Assembly (NCBI GenBank): GCA_043739385.1 | Contig: JAYUED010000040.1 | Coordinates: forward strand, 1 to 56,211 | Direction of reading: 5' to 3' | DNA length: 56,211 bases | Source of the DNA: Defluviibacillus sp043739385 | GTDB lineage: Bacteria > Pseudomonadota > Gammaproteobacteria > Burkholderiales > Burkholderiaceae_C | Shown here: positions 1-8,235 of the stretch, one piece after another | Layout: each line of letters begins with the position of its first letter | Numbering within the stretch: the stretch's first letter is position 1 | Notes under the pieces: generated by a model | What the model was told of the DNA's origin: nothing | What the model saw: the letters and a program-made list of their open reading frames with translations, nothing else | Database searches by the model: none | Translations under genes and position numbers: made by a program

Positions 1-716
1 AAAATTAAAACTGGAGTGATGAAGAATCTAAATCTTGATTTATTCAAATTAGGTTCAAATAAAATATAATTTTCAGATGAAAAAAATATTGAAAGTAAAG
101 CGCCTAGTAAAATTGCATCAGTTCTAATAAAGGAGGAGATTCCGTGCCAATGTTGACGTGTCAAAAATATTTGAGCTAGAACTAATAGTATTAGTGCACT
201 ATTAAAGTGTTTTTTGAATAGTAAAAATACCAGCGGTAGCAAAATATAGAATTGTTCTTCTAGTGATAGAGACCAATAAGTTGGAAAAATTCCACAAAAA
301 CCGCCTCCTATCGTGCAGCTGTAATAGTGAAAATTAACAACATGCAGTAGTGCTGACGCAATGTCTGCAAAGTTGGCAGAATTAAGAGTGGCAGCTTTTA
401 CAGTTATTAAAAATGGACCAATCATGAATGGAATTATTAGCCACAACCAAGCTGAGGGTGTTATTCTGTAAAGTCGGCGAATCCAAAATGCAATGGCTTC
501 TCGCCAAAATAATATTCCATCTGATTTTTTAAGTCGTGGAATTAAACTTTTTCCAATAACGAATCCAGATATGCAAAAAAATAAATCTACACCAATCCAT
601 AGGCCTTTCCCTACACTGTTCCAATAATCTTCATTCCAAAAGAAAAGTCCATGTAGATGCGATATAAAAACAAAAATTATTGCAATTGCACGCAATGCTT
701 GTATTTCTTGGTTCAT
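1..716 (-). CDS. acyltransferase 3 family membrane protein, C-terminal part missing
   Basis: Translating the minus strand from the ATG at 714-716 gives about 238 residues with no stop before the window edge, so the gene is cut at its 3' end. The N-terminus begins MNQEIQALRAIAI, followed by a hydrophobic stretch and the SHLHG segment, which is the typical opening of the OafA/YrhL acyltransferase 3 family. A later WSLSLEEQFY segment is also characteristic of that family. These proteins are multi-pass inner-membrane enzymes that acylate surface sugars such as O-antigen or exopolysaccharide. The substrate cannot be told here. Base composition is clearly more AT-rich than in the flagellar genes, which suggests separate acquisition. 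Family call is firm; role is inferred. Confidence 0.88.
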   Translation of the reverse strand, partial: MNQEIQALRAIAIIFVFISHLHGLFFWNEDYWNSVGKGLWIGVDLFFCISGFVIGKSLIPRLKKSDGILFWREAIAFWIRRLYRITPSAWLWLIIPFMIGPFLITVKAATLNSANFADIASALLHVVNFHYYSCTIGGGFCGIFPTYWSLSLEEQFYILLPLVFLLFKKHFNSALILLVLAQIFLTRQHWHGISSFIRTDAILLGALLSIFFSSENYILFEPNLNKSRFRFFITPVLI

Positions 717-1042
717 TTGTATCTTGCTTGAATAATCGACATATTGTAGTAAAGGCAGGGTCAGAGCAACGCTATTTTTTGTGCAATTTTTGGAGTATTG
801 CTCACGTTCAGTTCTTGGCCGTGATCGCGAGGCATGGGGTACGGTTGACTTTTGCAGCCCCTGTAGTCCTTAATCGCTGTACCTATGGGAGTTTCAATGG
901 GTTGCTGCGTCAGTAGTAACCTAACGGTACAGGCCTGAGTGTCTATTTACAGTTTGAGCTCTATGCCATGGCTGGCTGCGCTCAAATTCACTTTAGCGAC
1001 TTATCTGTTGTACTTTTGACTTATGACCACTGTAACGTTTGT
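717..1042. other. intergenic region, no gene recognised
   Basis: About 326 bases separate the acyltransferase start from the aminotransferase stop. I see no convincing coding sequence or tRNA. A 7-base inverted repeat (TTTGAGC at 953-959, GCTCAAA at 980-986) encloses a GCCATGGC palindrome and could form a hairpin downstream of the aminotransferase operon, but no T-run follows it on the minus strand. A second 7-base pair of arms lies at 877-883 and 926-932. Composition changes from AT-rich to mixed across this stretch, consistent with the edge of an acquired segment. Confidence 0.5.
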
Positions 1043-2245
1043 CTATCTGTCAGCCTTCGCCGCTTCCCACACCGCCTGCGCTAGCGCCGCCACTCCAATC
1101 CGAATCTGCGCCACGCTGGGTGTCACAAACGACAGTCTTAGGGTGCGCGGATCGGCATGGTCGGCATAGAACGCTGCACCCGGCACGAACGCCACGTTTT
1201 TTTCCACCGCTTTGGGCAGCAAGTCCACTGCGCTCATGCCTTTGGGCAAACGTGCCCACAAGAACATCCCGCCGACCGGCACGTTCCAAGTGAAATCCAA
1301 CCCGGCCATTTCGACTTTCAAGGCTTCTAACATCGCGTCACGCTGGCTCTTGTACAGAGCGCGAATGGTGGGCACGTGGCGGTCGAGGAAGCCGTCCTTC
1401 ATGACTTCGGACACCATACGCTGGGTAAAGATTGGGGTGTGCAAATCGGCGGCTTGCTTGGCTTGCAATAGCTTTGGGTAAAGCATTTTCGGCGCGACCA
1501 CAAAGCCTAAGCGCAGGCCAGGGGCCAGCACTTTGGAGAATGAACCCATATAAAGGCAACCGTCGGGGTTGCGTGCGGTCAGCGGCAGCGGTGGCGGGGT
1601 GTCGAACCACAGGTCGCCGTAGGGGTTGTCTTCGATCAGGGGTAGGCCCATAGCGGCGGCTCGCTCAGACAAGGCGGCGCGGCGCGCTTCCGTCATGGTG
1701 CGGCCTGTAGGGTTTTGGAAGTTGGGCAACACGTACAAGAAACGTGCGCCGTCTGCTTTGCCTGGGAGATCGTCAACGATCACGCCTTCTTCGTCGCTTT
1801 CCACGCTCACCACTTCGGGCTCCATGGGTGTGAAGGCTTGCAGCGCGCCCAGGTAGGTGGGGGTTTCGACCAAAATGCGGCTGCCGGTGTCGATCAACAC
1901 TTTGGCGATCAAATCTAATGCCTGCTGCGAGCCGGTGGTGATGAGCACTTGGGCTGGGTCTACGTTCCACGGCAGCATCTCGGCCACGGCTTCACGCAGC
2001 GGGCCATAGCCTTCGCTGGCCGCATATTGCAGTGCTGCTTGGCCATCTTCACGCAGCACTTTCTCGCAGGCAGCAGCGAATTCGGGGATGGGGAAGGTCT
2101 TGGGTGAAGGCAGGCCACCCGCAAAGCTGATGATGCCGGGCTTTTCGGTGACCTTCAAAATCTCGCGGATCACCGAGGGGTTCATTTTGTGGGCGCGGGC
2201 GGCCAGCGTCCAGTTCAGAGGGCTTGTCGTGTTAGTTGTTGTCAT
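1043..2245 (-). CDS. PLP-dependent class I/II aminotransferase (2-aminoadipate/MocR-like type)
   Basis: 400 residues, the usual length for fold-type I aminotransferases of the LysN/2-aminoadipate group. Visible landmarks are the substrate-binding ISFAGGLPSP near residue 40, the YVLPNFQNPTGRTM segment near 171-184, the PLP-contacting EDNPYGDL near 205-212, and the Schiff-base lysine in GSFSKVLAPGLRLG (Lys238). It should transfer an amino group between an amino acid and a 2-oxo acid in the cytoplasm; the substrate is not evident. The ATG at 2245 is preceded by a GGAG ribosome binding site. It is the last gene of a minus-strand unit starting with two amino-acid/metabolite exporters and lying divergent to a MocR regulator, so export and turnover of one compound class is a reasonable inference. 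Confidence 0.9.
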   Translation of the reverse strand: MTTTNTTSPLNWTLAARAHKMNPSVIREILKVTEKPGIISFAGGLPSPKTFPIPEFAAACEKVLREDGQAALQYAASEGYGPLREAVAEMLPWNVDPAQVLITTGSQQALDLIAKVLIDTGSRILVETPTYLGALQAFTPMEPEVVSVESDEEGVIVDDLPGKADGARFLYVLPNFQNPTGRTMTEARRAALSERAAAMGLPLIEDNPYGDLWFDTPPPLPLTARNPDGCLYMGSFSKVLAPGLRLGFVVAPKMLYPKLLQAKQAADLHTPIFTQRMVSEVMKDGFLDRHVPTIRALYKSQRDAMLEALKVEMAGLDFTWNVPVGGMFLWARLPKGMSAVDLLPKAVEKNVAFVPGAAFYADHADPRTLRLSFVTPSVAQIRIGVAALAQAVWEAAKADR

Positions 2246-2266
2246 TAGTTTTCTCCACTTTCACTT

Positions 2267-3214
2267 TTATAACGTTTGCCTAAATTCAGCTTGACTCGAT
2301 TTTGCCTTGGCCGGAGCGGGACTGGTCGCCAAGTTCTTGCCTAAAAACACCGTTGCCACTACCGCCAGCGCAAAGCCCAGTGTTACCGTGTCCAGAGGCT
2401 CTCCAAGCAATGGAATGCTGGCCAGGATCGATAAAAACGGTTGTAGCAACTGTGTCTGGCTGACCCGCAGTGCGCCGCCGAGGGCCAAGCCCCGGTACCA
2501 CGCGAAGAATCCCATCCACATTGAAAATAGGCCCACATATAGCAGCCCGAGCCAGGCAGTGGTGTTGACCGGGTGGTCGGGCCACGTCAGCAGTGCACCC
2601 GGCAAGGTGAGGGGCAGAGCCAGTACGCATACCCAACAAATCACCCGCTCGGCCCCTAGCGCGGGGGTGACTTGCGCGCCGTACACATAGCCCACAGATG
2701 CGGCAAGCACCGCGCCCACCAGCAGCAAATCTGCCCACTCCAAACCAAAGCCATGACCTTGCTGGTAGGTGCGCATCAGCGAAAACATCATCACCAGCAA
2801 TGCCCCAATCCCGGCGCACAGCCAGAACCCGAGTCGTGCCCGCTGGTGCAGCACCCAAGCGGCGACGGCGGCGGTAGCCAATGGCAGTAACGCGGTGATT
2901 ACGGCGGCGTGGCTGGCTGTCACACTGCGCAACGCATAACCCAGCAACAGTGGGTAGCCAATGGCGTTGCCCAACAGTGCCATGCCTAAAGGTTTGCGTT
3001 GTGCCGGTGTGGGCAGCGGGGCTCGGGTCAGTATTAGCACGACCAGTGACAGCACCCCCGCCAGCGCAGCGCGGCCAAAAGTAACGAACCACGGCGAGAG
3101 TTGGGGCGCAGCGGTGGTGCCGATGGCTAGGCGCGTCATCGGCAACGTGACAGCAAAAATCGCTACACCCAGCACGCCTAACCACATGCCCAGTGTTTCT
3201 TTTTTGAGCGTCAT
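2267..3214 (-). CDS. EamA/DMT-family transporter
   Basis: 315 residues from the ATG at 3214. A longer frame upstream (to 3301) exists, but starting at 3214 gives MTLKKETLGMWLGVLG, directly entering the first membrane helix, and produces a 4-base ATGA overlap with the stop of the preceding LysE-type gene, typical of coupled translation. The protein is built of about ten hydrophobic segments in two repeated halves, as in the drug/metabolite transporter superfamily. These are inner-membrane exporters of amino acids or other small metabolites. It sits between a LysE/RhtB exporter and an aminotransferase, all divergent from a MocR regulator. Substrate unknown. Confidence 0.88.
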   Translation of the reverse strand: MTLKKETLGMWLGVLGVAIFAVTLPMTRLAIGTTAAPQLSPWFVTFGRAALAGVLSLVVLILTRAPLPTPAQRKPLGMALLGNAIGYPLLLGYALRSVTASHAAVITALLPLATAAVAAWVLHQRARLGFWLCAGIGALLVMMFSLMRTYQQGHGFGLEWADLLLVGAVLAASVGYVYGAQVTPALGAERVICWVCVLALPLTLPGALLTWPDHPVNTTAWLGLLYVGLFSMWMGFFAWYRGLALGGALRVSQTQLLQPFLSILASIPLLGEPLDTVTLGFALAVVATVFLGKNLATSPAPAKAKSSQAEFRQTL

Positions 3215-3825
3215 ACCGTCACCATCCAGCCAGCCGTGAGTACAAGCACTGTGGCCAGGGTGCGGTTGAACATTAACAGGCGCCGACCTTGTGTCAGCCA
3301 CTGCCGTAGCAGCGCACCCAACAAGGCATAAGTGAAATTACTGGCGAAAGCGAATGTCAGCATGACCGCGCAGACGATGGCGAGGCGCTCGCCGGGGTTG
3401 GCGGCAGGTTGGCCCAGTGCGTTCACCACCCATCCGGCTGTGAGTGTCAGTGCCAGCATCCAGGCTTTGATGTTCGCGAATTGCAGCAGCACGCCTTGGC
3501 TGAAGGTGACGTTAAGACGATCGCTGTCCACCTTGTTCATTTGGGATGCACGGCTGAGCTTGAAGGCCAGCCACAGCATGTAAGCCACGCCGCAAAGCTT
3601 CACTGCCCAGCGCAGTGCGGGTACGCCTGTCACCAATGCACCCAAACCTAGGCCGCAGACCAACATAAGCAATGTCCAGCCTACAGGCACAGCTACACAA
3701 AAGCGCAATGCGCGCCGCAAGCCGTGGTTGGCAGCCAAGGCGGTCGATAGCGTGGTGTTGGGCCCTGGCGAGAAACTCATCGCGGTACAGAGCAGCAGCA
3801 GGGTAGTCAGTTCAGTAGGGGACAT
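3211..3825 (-). CDS. LysE/RhtB-family amino-acid exporter
   Basis: 204 residues, the standard length. The N-terminus contains the hallmark SFSPGPNTTLSTALAANHG segment (residues about 17-35) followed by paired hydrophobic helices, and the C-terminus ends in a final helix. The family exports amino acids or related compounds across the inner membrane, often homoserine, threonine, lysine or arginine. It is the first gene of the minus-strand trio and overlaps the EamA gene by 4 bases. The gap to the divergent MocR-type gene contains repeated CAGTAC motifs that may be its operator. No strong ribosome binding site is visible before the ATG. Specific substrate unknown. Confidence 0.88.
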   Translation of the reverse strand: MSPTELTTLLLLCTAMSFSPGPNTTLSTALAANHGLRRALRFCVAVPVGWTLLMLVCGLGLGALVTGVPALRWAVKLCGVAYMLWLAFKLSRASQMNKVDSDRLNVTFSQGVLLQFANIKAWMLALTLTAGWVVNALGQPAANPGERLAIVCAVMLTFAFASNFTYALLGALLRQWLTQGRRLLMFNRTLATVLVLTAGWMVTV

Positions 3826-3865
3826 AGCAGTAGGGGGTACAGAGCATCCAATGTAAGCGGCAATT

Positions 3866-3936
3866 CAGTACATCACCAGTACAGTTCTAAAGATCAGTTG
3901 TTAAACTGTATTGATGCTGCCCACAGCACAGTACAG
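3866..3936. promoter_or_regulatory. repeated CAGTAC motifs in the divergent promoter of the MocR/exporter locus
   Basis: The motif CAGTAC occurs three times in this short divergent gap: 3866-3871, 3877-3882 and 3929-3934. The last two copies extend to CAGTACAG. The first two start 11 bases apart, about one helical turn, and the third starts 52 bases further on, about five turns. Spaced direct repeats of this kind are usual operators for MocR/PdxR/GabR-type regulators, and the divergent gene encodes one. Function is inferred from position only. Confidence 0.45.
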
Positions 3937-3969
3937 ACCTTAACGGACAAGACCAGAGCAGACACCCTC

Positions 3970-5520
3970 ATGTTGATAAAGACAGCCGCGCTTTCCCTGA
4001 CCGAGCAACTCGCTAGCCGCTTTGCTGAACGCATCCGCACCCGCTTGCTGGCCCCTGGTGCGCGCCTGCCGTCCGTGCGCCAGTGCGCCGAGCAGCAGCA
4101 GGTCAGCCCGACGACGGTCGTCGCGGCATACGACCAACTGCTGGCGCAGGGACTGGTGGAAGCGCGCAAAAACCGGGGTTTTTTTGTGCGTGAATTTAAT
4201 CAAAATCAGCCTGTAGTGCATGCTGAGAAGGTGGCTACTGCTATTAATAGTGAAGCGAATGAGCAAATGACTGGGCAAGCAATTCAGCAAGTTATTAATC
4301 AAGCGAAGCATGTTCCAGTGTTGAGCATGCAGACGCTCAACCCTTGGTCTACTGCTACAGGTTTTACAACGGTAGCTACAGTGCCTCCCAGCGTGGCCTA
4401 CCCGTCCAACGCTACAGCGCTGATTCGCGGCATGTTCCACAAAATCAGCAACAAGCCCCAGCCCGGTATGGGCGTGCTCCCACCGGAATGGCTGGAAACC
4501 AGCTTCATGTCCGCCGCTGTACGTAAAGTGACCAGTACACGGTCTTTGCACGAATTTTCTTTGCAATACGGTGAGCCGCTGGGCGACGGGGGCTTGCGCC
4601 GCGCCCTGTCGCAAAAGCTGACCACTTTGAACATCCATACTCCGCCTGAGCACATCATCACCACAGTAGGCGCTACCCACGCGCTGGACATCGTCAGCCG
4701 CACACTGCTGGTGGCCGGGGACTACGTGATGGTGGAAGAGCCCGGCTGGGCTGTGGAATTTGCCCGCTTGACCGCCCTTGGAATGCGTATCTTGCCCGTG
4801 CCCCGCGGCCCTGTTGGGCCTGATCTGGAGGTGATGGCGCGCTACTGCGAAATCCACGCTCCTAAGCTCTTCGTCAGCGTTAGCGTGTACCACAACCCCA
4901 CCGGCTACTCCTTAAGCCCCGGCAGTGCGCACCGTGTGCTGCAACTGGCGAACCAGCACAATTTCCGCATTGTTGAAGACGATACCTACAGCCATATCGC
5001 GCCCGAGCACGCCACCCGTCTGTGCGCGCTCGATGGTTTGCAGCGCACGATATATGTCAGTGGTTTTGCCAAAATTCTTGCGCCGAACTGGCGCGTGGGC
5101 TATCTCGCAGCGCCGGCTGATTTAGTCGAGCGCCTGCTTGACACCAAGTTGCTTGCGTCGCTCACAACCCCAGCGCTGCTGGAAAAAGCCATCGCGCTGT
5201 GCATAGAGCAAGGCCAACTGCGCCGCCACGCTGAGCGTATCCGCACCCGACTGGATGCCGCCCGCGCTCGCAGCGTAAAACTCGCGCTGGACTATGGTTG
5301 CACCTTTGCGGCAGAACCCGTGGGTTTATTCGGCTGGGTGGACGCCGGCGTAGACACCGATGCCCTGGCGCAACGCATGTTGGACGAAGGCTATTTGCTG
5401 GCACCTGGGGCGTTATTCCACGCGGGCAGGAAGCCGAGTACGTTGATGCGGATCAACTTTGCGACGACGCAGGACGCCGCATTTTGGGGGGTGTTTTCCA
5501 GGGTGCGGGGCTCAGTCTAA
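3970..5520 (+). CDS. MocR/PdxR-type transcriptional regulator (GntR helix-turn-helix plus aminotransferase-like domain)
   Basis: 516 residues from the ATG at 3970. An upstream ATG at 3898 exists, but the 24 extra residues are unlike the family and would start inside the divergent promoter. Residues about 5-75 form a winged helix typical of GntR (PGARLPSVRQCAEQQQVSPTTVVAAYDQL). After a Gln/Ala-rich linker, the rest is a fold-type I aminotransferase domain with YHNPTGY and a PLP lysine in SGFAKILAPNWRVGY (Lys368). Such proteins sense PLP or an amino-compound adduct and bind direct repeats. It is divergent from two exporters and an aminotransferase, which it probably controls. The last 150 residues also fit the family. 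Confidence 0.9.
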   Translation: MLIKTAALSLTEQLASRFAERIRTRLLAPGARLPSVRQCAEQQQVSPTTVVAAYDQLLAQGLVEARKNRGFFVREFNQNQPVVHAEKVATAINSEANEQMTGQAIQQVINQAKHVPVLSMQTLNPWSTATGFTTVATVPPSVAYPSNATALIRGMFHKISNKPQPGMGVLPPEWLETSFMSAAVRKVTSTRSLHEFSLQYGEPLGDGGLRRALSQKLTTLNIHTPPEHIITTVGATHALDIVSRTLLVAGDYVMVEEPGWAVEFARLTALGMRILPVPRGPVGPDLEVMARYCEIHAPKLFVSVSVYHNPTGYSLSPGSAHRVLQLANQHNFRIVEDDTYSHIAPEHATRLCALDGLQRTIYVSGFAKILAPNWRVGYLAAPADLVERLLDTKLLASLTTPALLEKAIALCIEQGQLRRHAERIRTRLDAARARSVKLALDYGCTFAAEPVGLFGWVDAGVDTDALAQRMLDEGYLLAPGALFHAGRKPSTLMRINFATTQDAAFWGVFSRVRGSV

Positions 5521-5542
5521 GTTCGCGCTAGGTTGCAATGCA

Positions 5543-6808
5543 TCACACTGAGCCGCTGATTGCTGTTGCGCCCAAGGTGCGTAACAGCGCGCGGTTTACA
5601 TCGTCCAAATCCATCTCAAACCCAGCGCATAGCTCAGGTAGGTGCGTGGCGCTGTGCGCTTCCAGCGCCTTGGCAACGAGCAGGTAAGGTGCATAAGGCC
5701 CTTCGTCGCTGGTAATGGCTTCGGTGATTCGGCTGGAGATGGGTATGCGCCCCAGGGCCTCATCTATTTTGGTGCCCAGTACCAGGTCGAGTTGCGAGAA
5801 CAAACCACACAGGTAGATTTCGCGGCGCAAATCGGTCTCGCCTCCTGCATCGAGCAAATGTTCGATGAGGTGGGCACGCAGCACAATGCCCGTGCGTACT
5901 GGGTTCAGGTTATGGTCTTCGTTGGCGTTGGGCAACTGTTGCATGCACCAAGCCTTGAGTGCGGTGTAGCCCAACATCATCAGTGCTCTGCGTAGCGAAT
6001 CTATACCGCCGCGCAGGCCCATGGCTGCAGAGTTGATGTGCGCCAGCAACCGGTAAGCGAGCACGGGGTCTTCGCCGATCAAGGCTTCAATGGTCTCCAT
6101 GGACGCATCGTCACTGGCCGCGTTGATCACGCGCTGCAAGCAGCGGTAGCTCGGCTGCACACCACCATGGCGGTACAAGTGAAGCACTTCTTCGGTGGGC
6201 CAGGCCAGCAGTGCGGCGGCTTGACGCTGGTCCAAGCAGTGGTCTACCAAGGCCCGACTGGGGATGTTTTCGTAAATTTGGTTCGCTTGCACGGGCGAGG
6301 GTTGGGGCGTAGGTGCATGGTTCCCAGATGAGCCACTACCGTTTCCGTTTCCGTTTCCGCCACTCTGCACCTGTGCTGAGCGCAGTGCTGCCAGGGTATC
6401 TTGTGCGTCCATTGACAGCAGCTGTTGGCGAAAGCATGGCACCAAATCTGGTGCGGGTACCCAGTCGTTCGGCCCACGCCACACCATCGGTAAACCACGC
6501 AAATGGGCGATTTGTACCAGCGAAGCAATAGCCGCGTCTTCCAACCATTCGCTGGGTACTTCAATGTAGGGTGAATACGCCGGGGCGTGCTCTAACAGCG
6601 TGGAAAGTAACGCAGGCGTGGAAGGGCTGATGATCAACGTGGAGTTTTTGTGCGGCCAAAAGTTGCGCAATACCTGTAGCAGGTGGAGTGCGTCCACAAT
6701 ACCGCCCGGTACCGGGAAGACTGCCAGCCGGATACCGGTTAAGGCACGGTTTTCCCCCCACAAGGGTTGGTAGGCGAGGGCGAGGCTTCCGAGCAAGGTT
6801 TGATGCAT
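5543..6808 (-). CDS. HDOD-domain signalling protein with degenerate EAL-like N-terminus
   Basis: 421 residues. The first 150 residues (LALAYQPLWGENRALTGIRLAVFP near the start) resemble the degenerate N-terminal half found in YuxH-type EAL-HDOD proteins, but I see no EAL catalytic signature. A low-complexity Gly/Asn/Ser stretch near residues 150-165 links to an HDOD domain (about 190-400) with IEALIGEDPVLAYRLLAHINSA and SLRRALMMLGYTALKAW. HDOD proteins are non-catalytic relatives of HD phosphohydrolases and act as signalling scaffolds, often for motility or c-di-GMP circuits. It lies immediately beyond flgL on the same strand but separate from the flg operon by a hairpin. Role in motility is inferred from location. 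Confidence 0.8.
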   Translation of the reverse strand: MHQTLLGSLALAYQPLWGENRALTGIRLAVFPVPGGIVDALHLLQVLRNFWPHKNSTLIISPSTPALLSTLLEHAPAYSPYIEVPSEWLEDAAIASLVQIAHLRGLPMVWRGPNDWVPAPDLVPCFRQQLLSMDAQDTLAALRSAQVQSGGNGNGNGSGSSGNHAPTPQPSPVQANQIYENIPSRALVDHCLDQRQAAALLAWPTEEVLHLYRHGGVQPSYRCLQRVINAASDDASMETIEALIGEDPVLAYRLLAHINSAAMGLRGGIDSLRRALMMLGYTALKAWCMQQLPNANEDHNLNPVRTGIVLRAHLIEHLLDAGGETDLRREIYLCGLFSQLDLVLGTKIDEALGRIPISSRITEAITSDEGPYAPYLLVAKALEAHSATHLPELCAGFEMDLDDVNRALLRTLGATAISGSV

Positions 6809-6839
6809 ATCGAGGCTGTGAAATCAAGTGTTTTGCAAA

Positions 6840-6854
6840 AACGGAGGAACCGTT
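6840..6854 (-). terminator. candidate intrinsic terminator of the flg operon
   Basis: Read on the minus strand, AACGG, a five-base loop TTCCT, and CCGTT form a short hairpin followed by a T-run that continues TTTGC. It lies about 30 bases past the flgL stop and before the HDOD gene. The stem is only five base pairs, so termination may be partial. Confidence 0.45.
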
Positions 6855-6884
6855 CAGAGCGTGGCGACAAATCAGTGTAGCGAT

Positions 6885-8189
6885 TCAACGGAGGTAGTCA
6901 AATAGCGAAAGTTTCTGGATTTGTGCGTAAGACTGCATAGCCACTTGGTAGCCTGTTTTGAGTTTTTCCAAGTCTGAAATGCCCGCCACATAGTCCAAAT
7001 CTTGTGCATTGGAACGGTCTGTTTCCAACTGAGTCGATTTCGAGCTATTGCTATCGTTGATCGAATCGGCCCTGTTTAACCACACCCCTGCTTGGCCTCG
7101 TGCAGCCAGCAGCTTGTCAGCCCCTGAGTCCATACGGGTCAAAGTTTGGGCAATGGTCTGGGCCAGTGTTGAGCTGCCGCTAGCGGCGCTGGTGATGCCA
7201 TTGATGGCGGTGTCCATCAGCTCGAACAGGCTGGTGCTGGCGGGGTTTCCGGCGGCAGGCGGTGGGCCTGCACTTGCGGGGACGTAGGGGGCGACAGACA
7301 CCGCGTCGCCGTTCGCAGGGGTGCCATTGACCGTGACGGTGACGTTCACGACTGGCGACGTGGCTGCATCCGAAAATGCAATGGGCTGCCCCGGGACATA
7401 AGTGCCTGTTAAGAGTGGTGTTGTTGCTGGAACGGTGTTCACGCTGTAGGTCGTGATGGGCGCGTCGGTGGTACCTGTCACGGTGAAGCTGATTTGATAG
7501 GGGCTGGTCATCGCCCCGCCGTTGGGCGTGGTGCTGAATTGTCCTACATCGGTGGACAGTTGACCTGTATTGGTCGCAGGTACTGTTACGTCGTACACAC
7601 CGTTGCCCTTGGGTACTTGCATCCAGGTGGCGTTGCCGTCCATAGTGAAGGGAACAGCGCTTTGTGTGGGGGAGTTTTGCCCCGCTGTGCCGTTGAAGGC
7701 GTACTTCAGCGTGGCACCGGAACCCGTGGTGGTGAAGGCGGGTGTGACGACGCCGTTCACACTCTTGGCTTCCAGACCGCTGAACAAGTACACCCCATTT
7801 GCATCTTTTGTGTTCGCCAGAGACACCATTTGCTCGCGGATAGATTTCATCTCATTAGCCATCGACGTGCGATCTGTAGCGTTGTTGCTGGCATTGCCTG
7901 CACTCACCGCCAATTCACGAAAGCGCTGCATCAAGGTGCCTGCGGTGCCCAATGTGGATTCTGCTGTGGCCAGCGAATCGCGTTGCACGTTGAGCGCACG
8001 CTGATCGGCCTTCAACTGGGTAATACGGCTCATGGCGCGCTCGGCTGAAGCTGCAGATATGGGATCGTCGCTGGCTTGTTGCACCCGCAGACCCGCCGAC
8101 ACAGCGTCTTGCTGCGTGTTCATAGCAGTCTGCTTGGCCGCAAGCGTAGAGATGGTGTTGTCAAAAGCGGTGGCACTGGCGAGTCGCAT
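6885..8189 (-). CDS. flgL: flagellar hook-associated protein 3 (hook-filament junction)
   Basis: 434 residues. The N-terminal flagellin-like helix (RLASATAFDNTISTL, then SAGLRVQQASDDPISAASAERAMSRI) and C-terminal helix (SDLEKLKTGYQVAMQSYAQIQKLSLFDYL) are the paired D0/D1 segments of FlgL. The central region (about 150-330) is rich in Thr, Pro and Gly and carries the surface domain. FlgL forms the second junction ring between FlgK and flagellin after secretion by the type III export apparatus. The ATG at 8189 has a strong AAGGAG ribosome binding site. It is the last gene of the flg operon, following flgK by 46 bases. Confidence 0.96.
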   Translation of the reverse strand: MRLASATAFDNTISTLAAKQTAMNTQQDAVSAGLRVQQASDDPISAASAERAMSRITQLKADQRALNVQRDSLATAESTLGTAGTLMQRFRELAVSAGNASNNATDRTSMANEMKSIREQMVSLANTKDANGVYLFSGLEAKSVNGVVTPAFTTTGSGATLKYAFNGTAGQNSPTQSAVPFTMDGNATWMQVPKGNGVYDVTVPATNTGQLSTDVGQFSTTPNGGAMTSPYQISFTVTGTTDAPITTYSVNTVPATTPLLTGTYVPGQPIAFSDAATSPVVNVTVTVNGTPANGDAVSVAPYVPASAGPPPAAGNPASTSLFELMDTAINGITSAASGSSTLAQTIAQTLTRMDSGADKLLAARGQAGVWLNRADSINDSNSSKSTQLETDRSNAQDLDYVAGISDLEKLKTGYQVAMQSYAQIQKLSLFDYLR

Positions 8190-8235
8190 GGCTCAACTCC
8201 TTAAGTTTTGATCGTCGTTACAGTCATTGCGGTCA

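Noticed and set aside
680..916. Short open frame on plus strand overlapping the acyltransferase start
   Set aside because: It overlaps the confident minus-strand start, has no ribosome binding site and no recognisable sequence.
2286..3185. Long frame on the same strand as the EamA gene
   Set aside because: Wrong frame of a confident transporter gene; the translation is Arg/Cys/His-rich and lacks membrane helices.
3940..4893. Long minus-strand frame opposite the MocR gene
   Set aside because: It mirrors codon use of the real regulator gene and is rich in His, Arg and Gln without any domain; a shadow.
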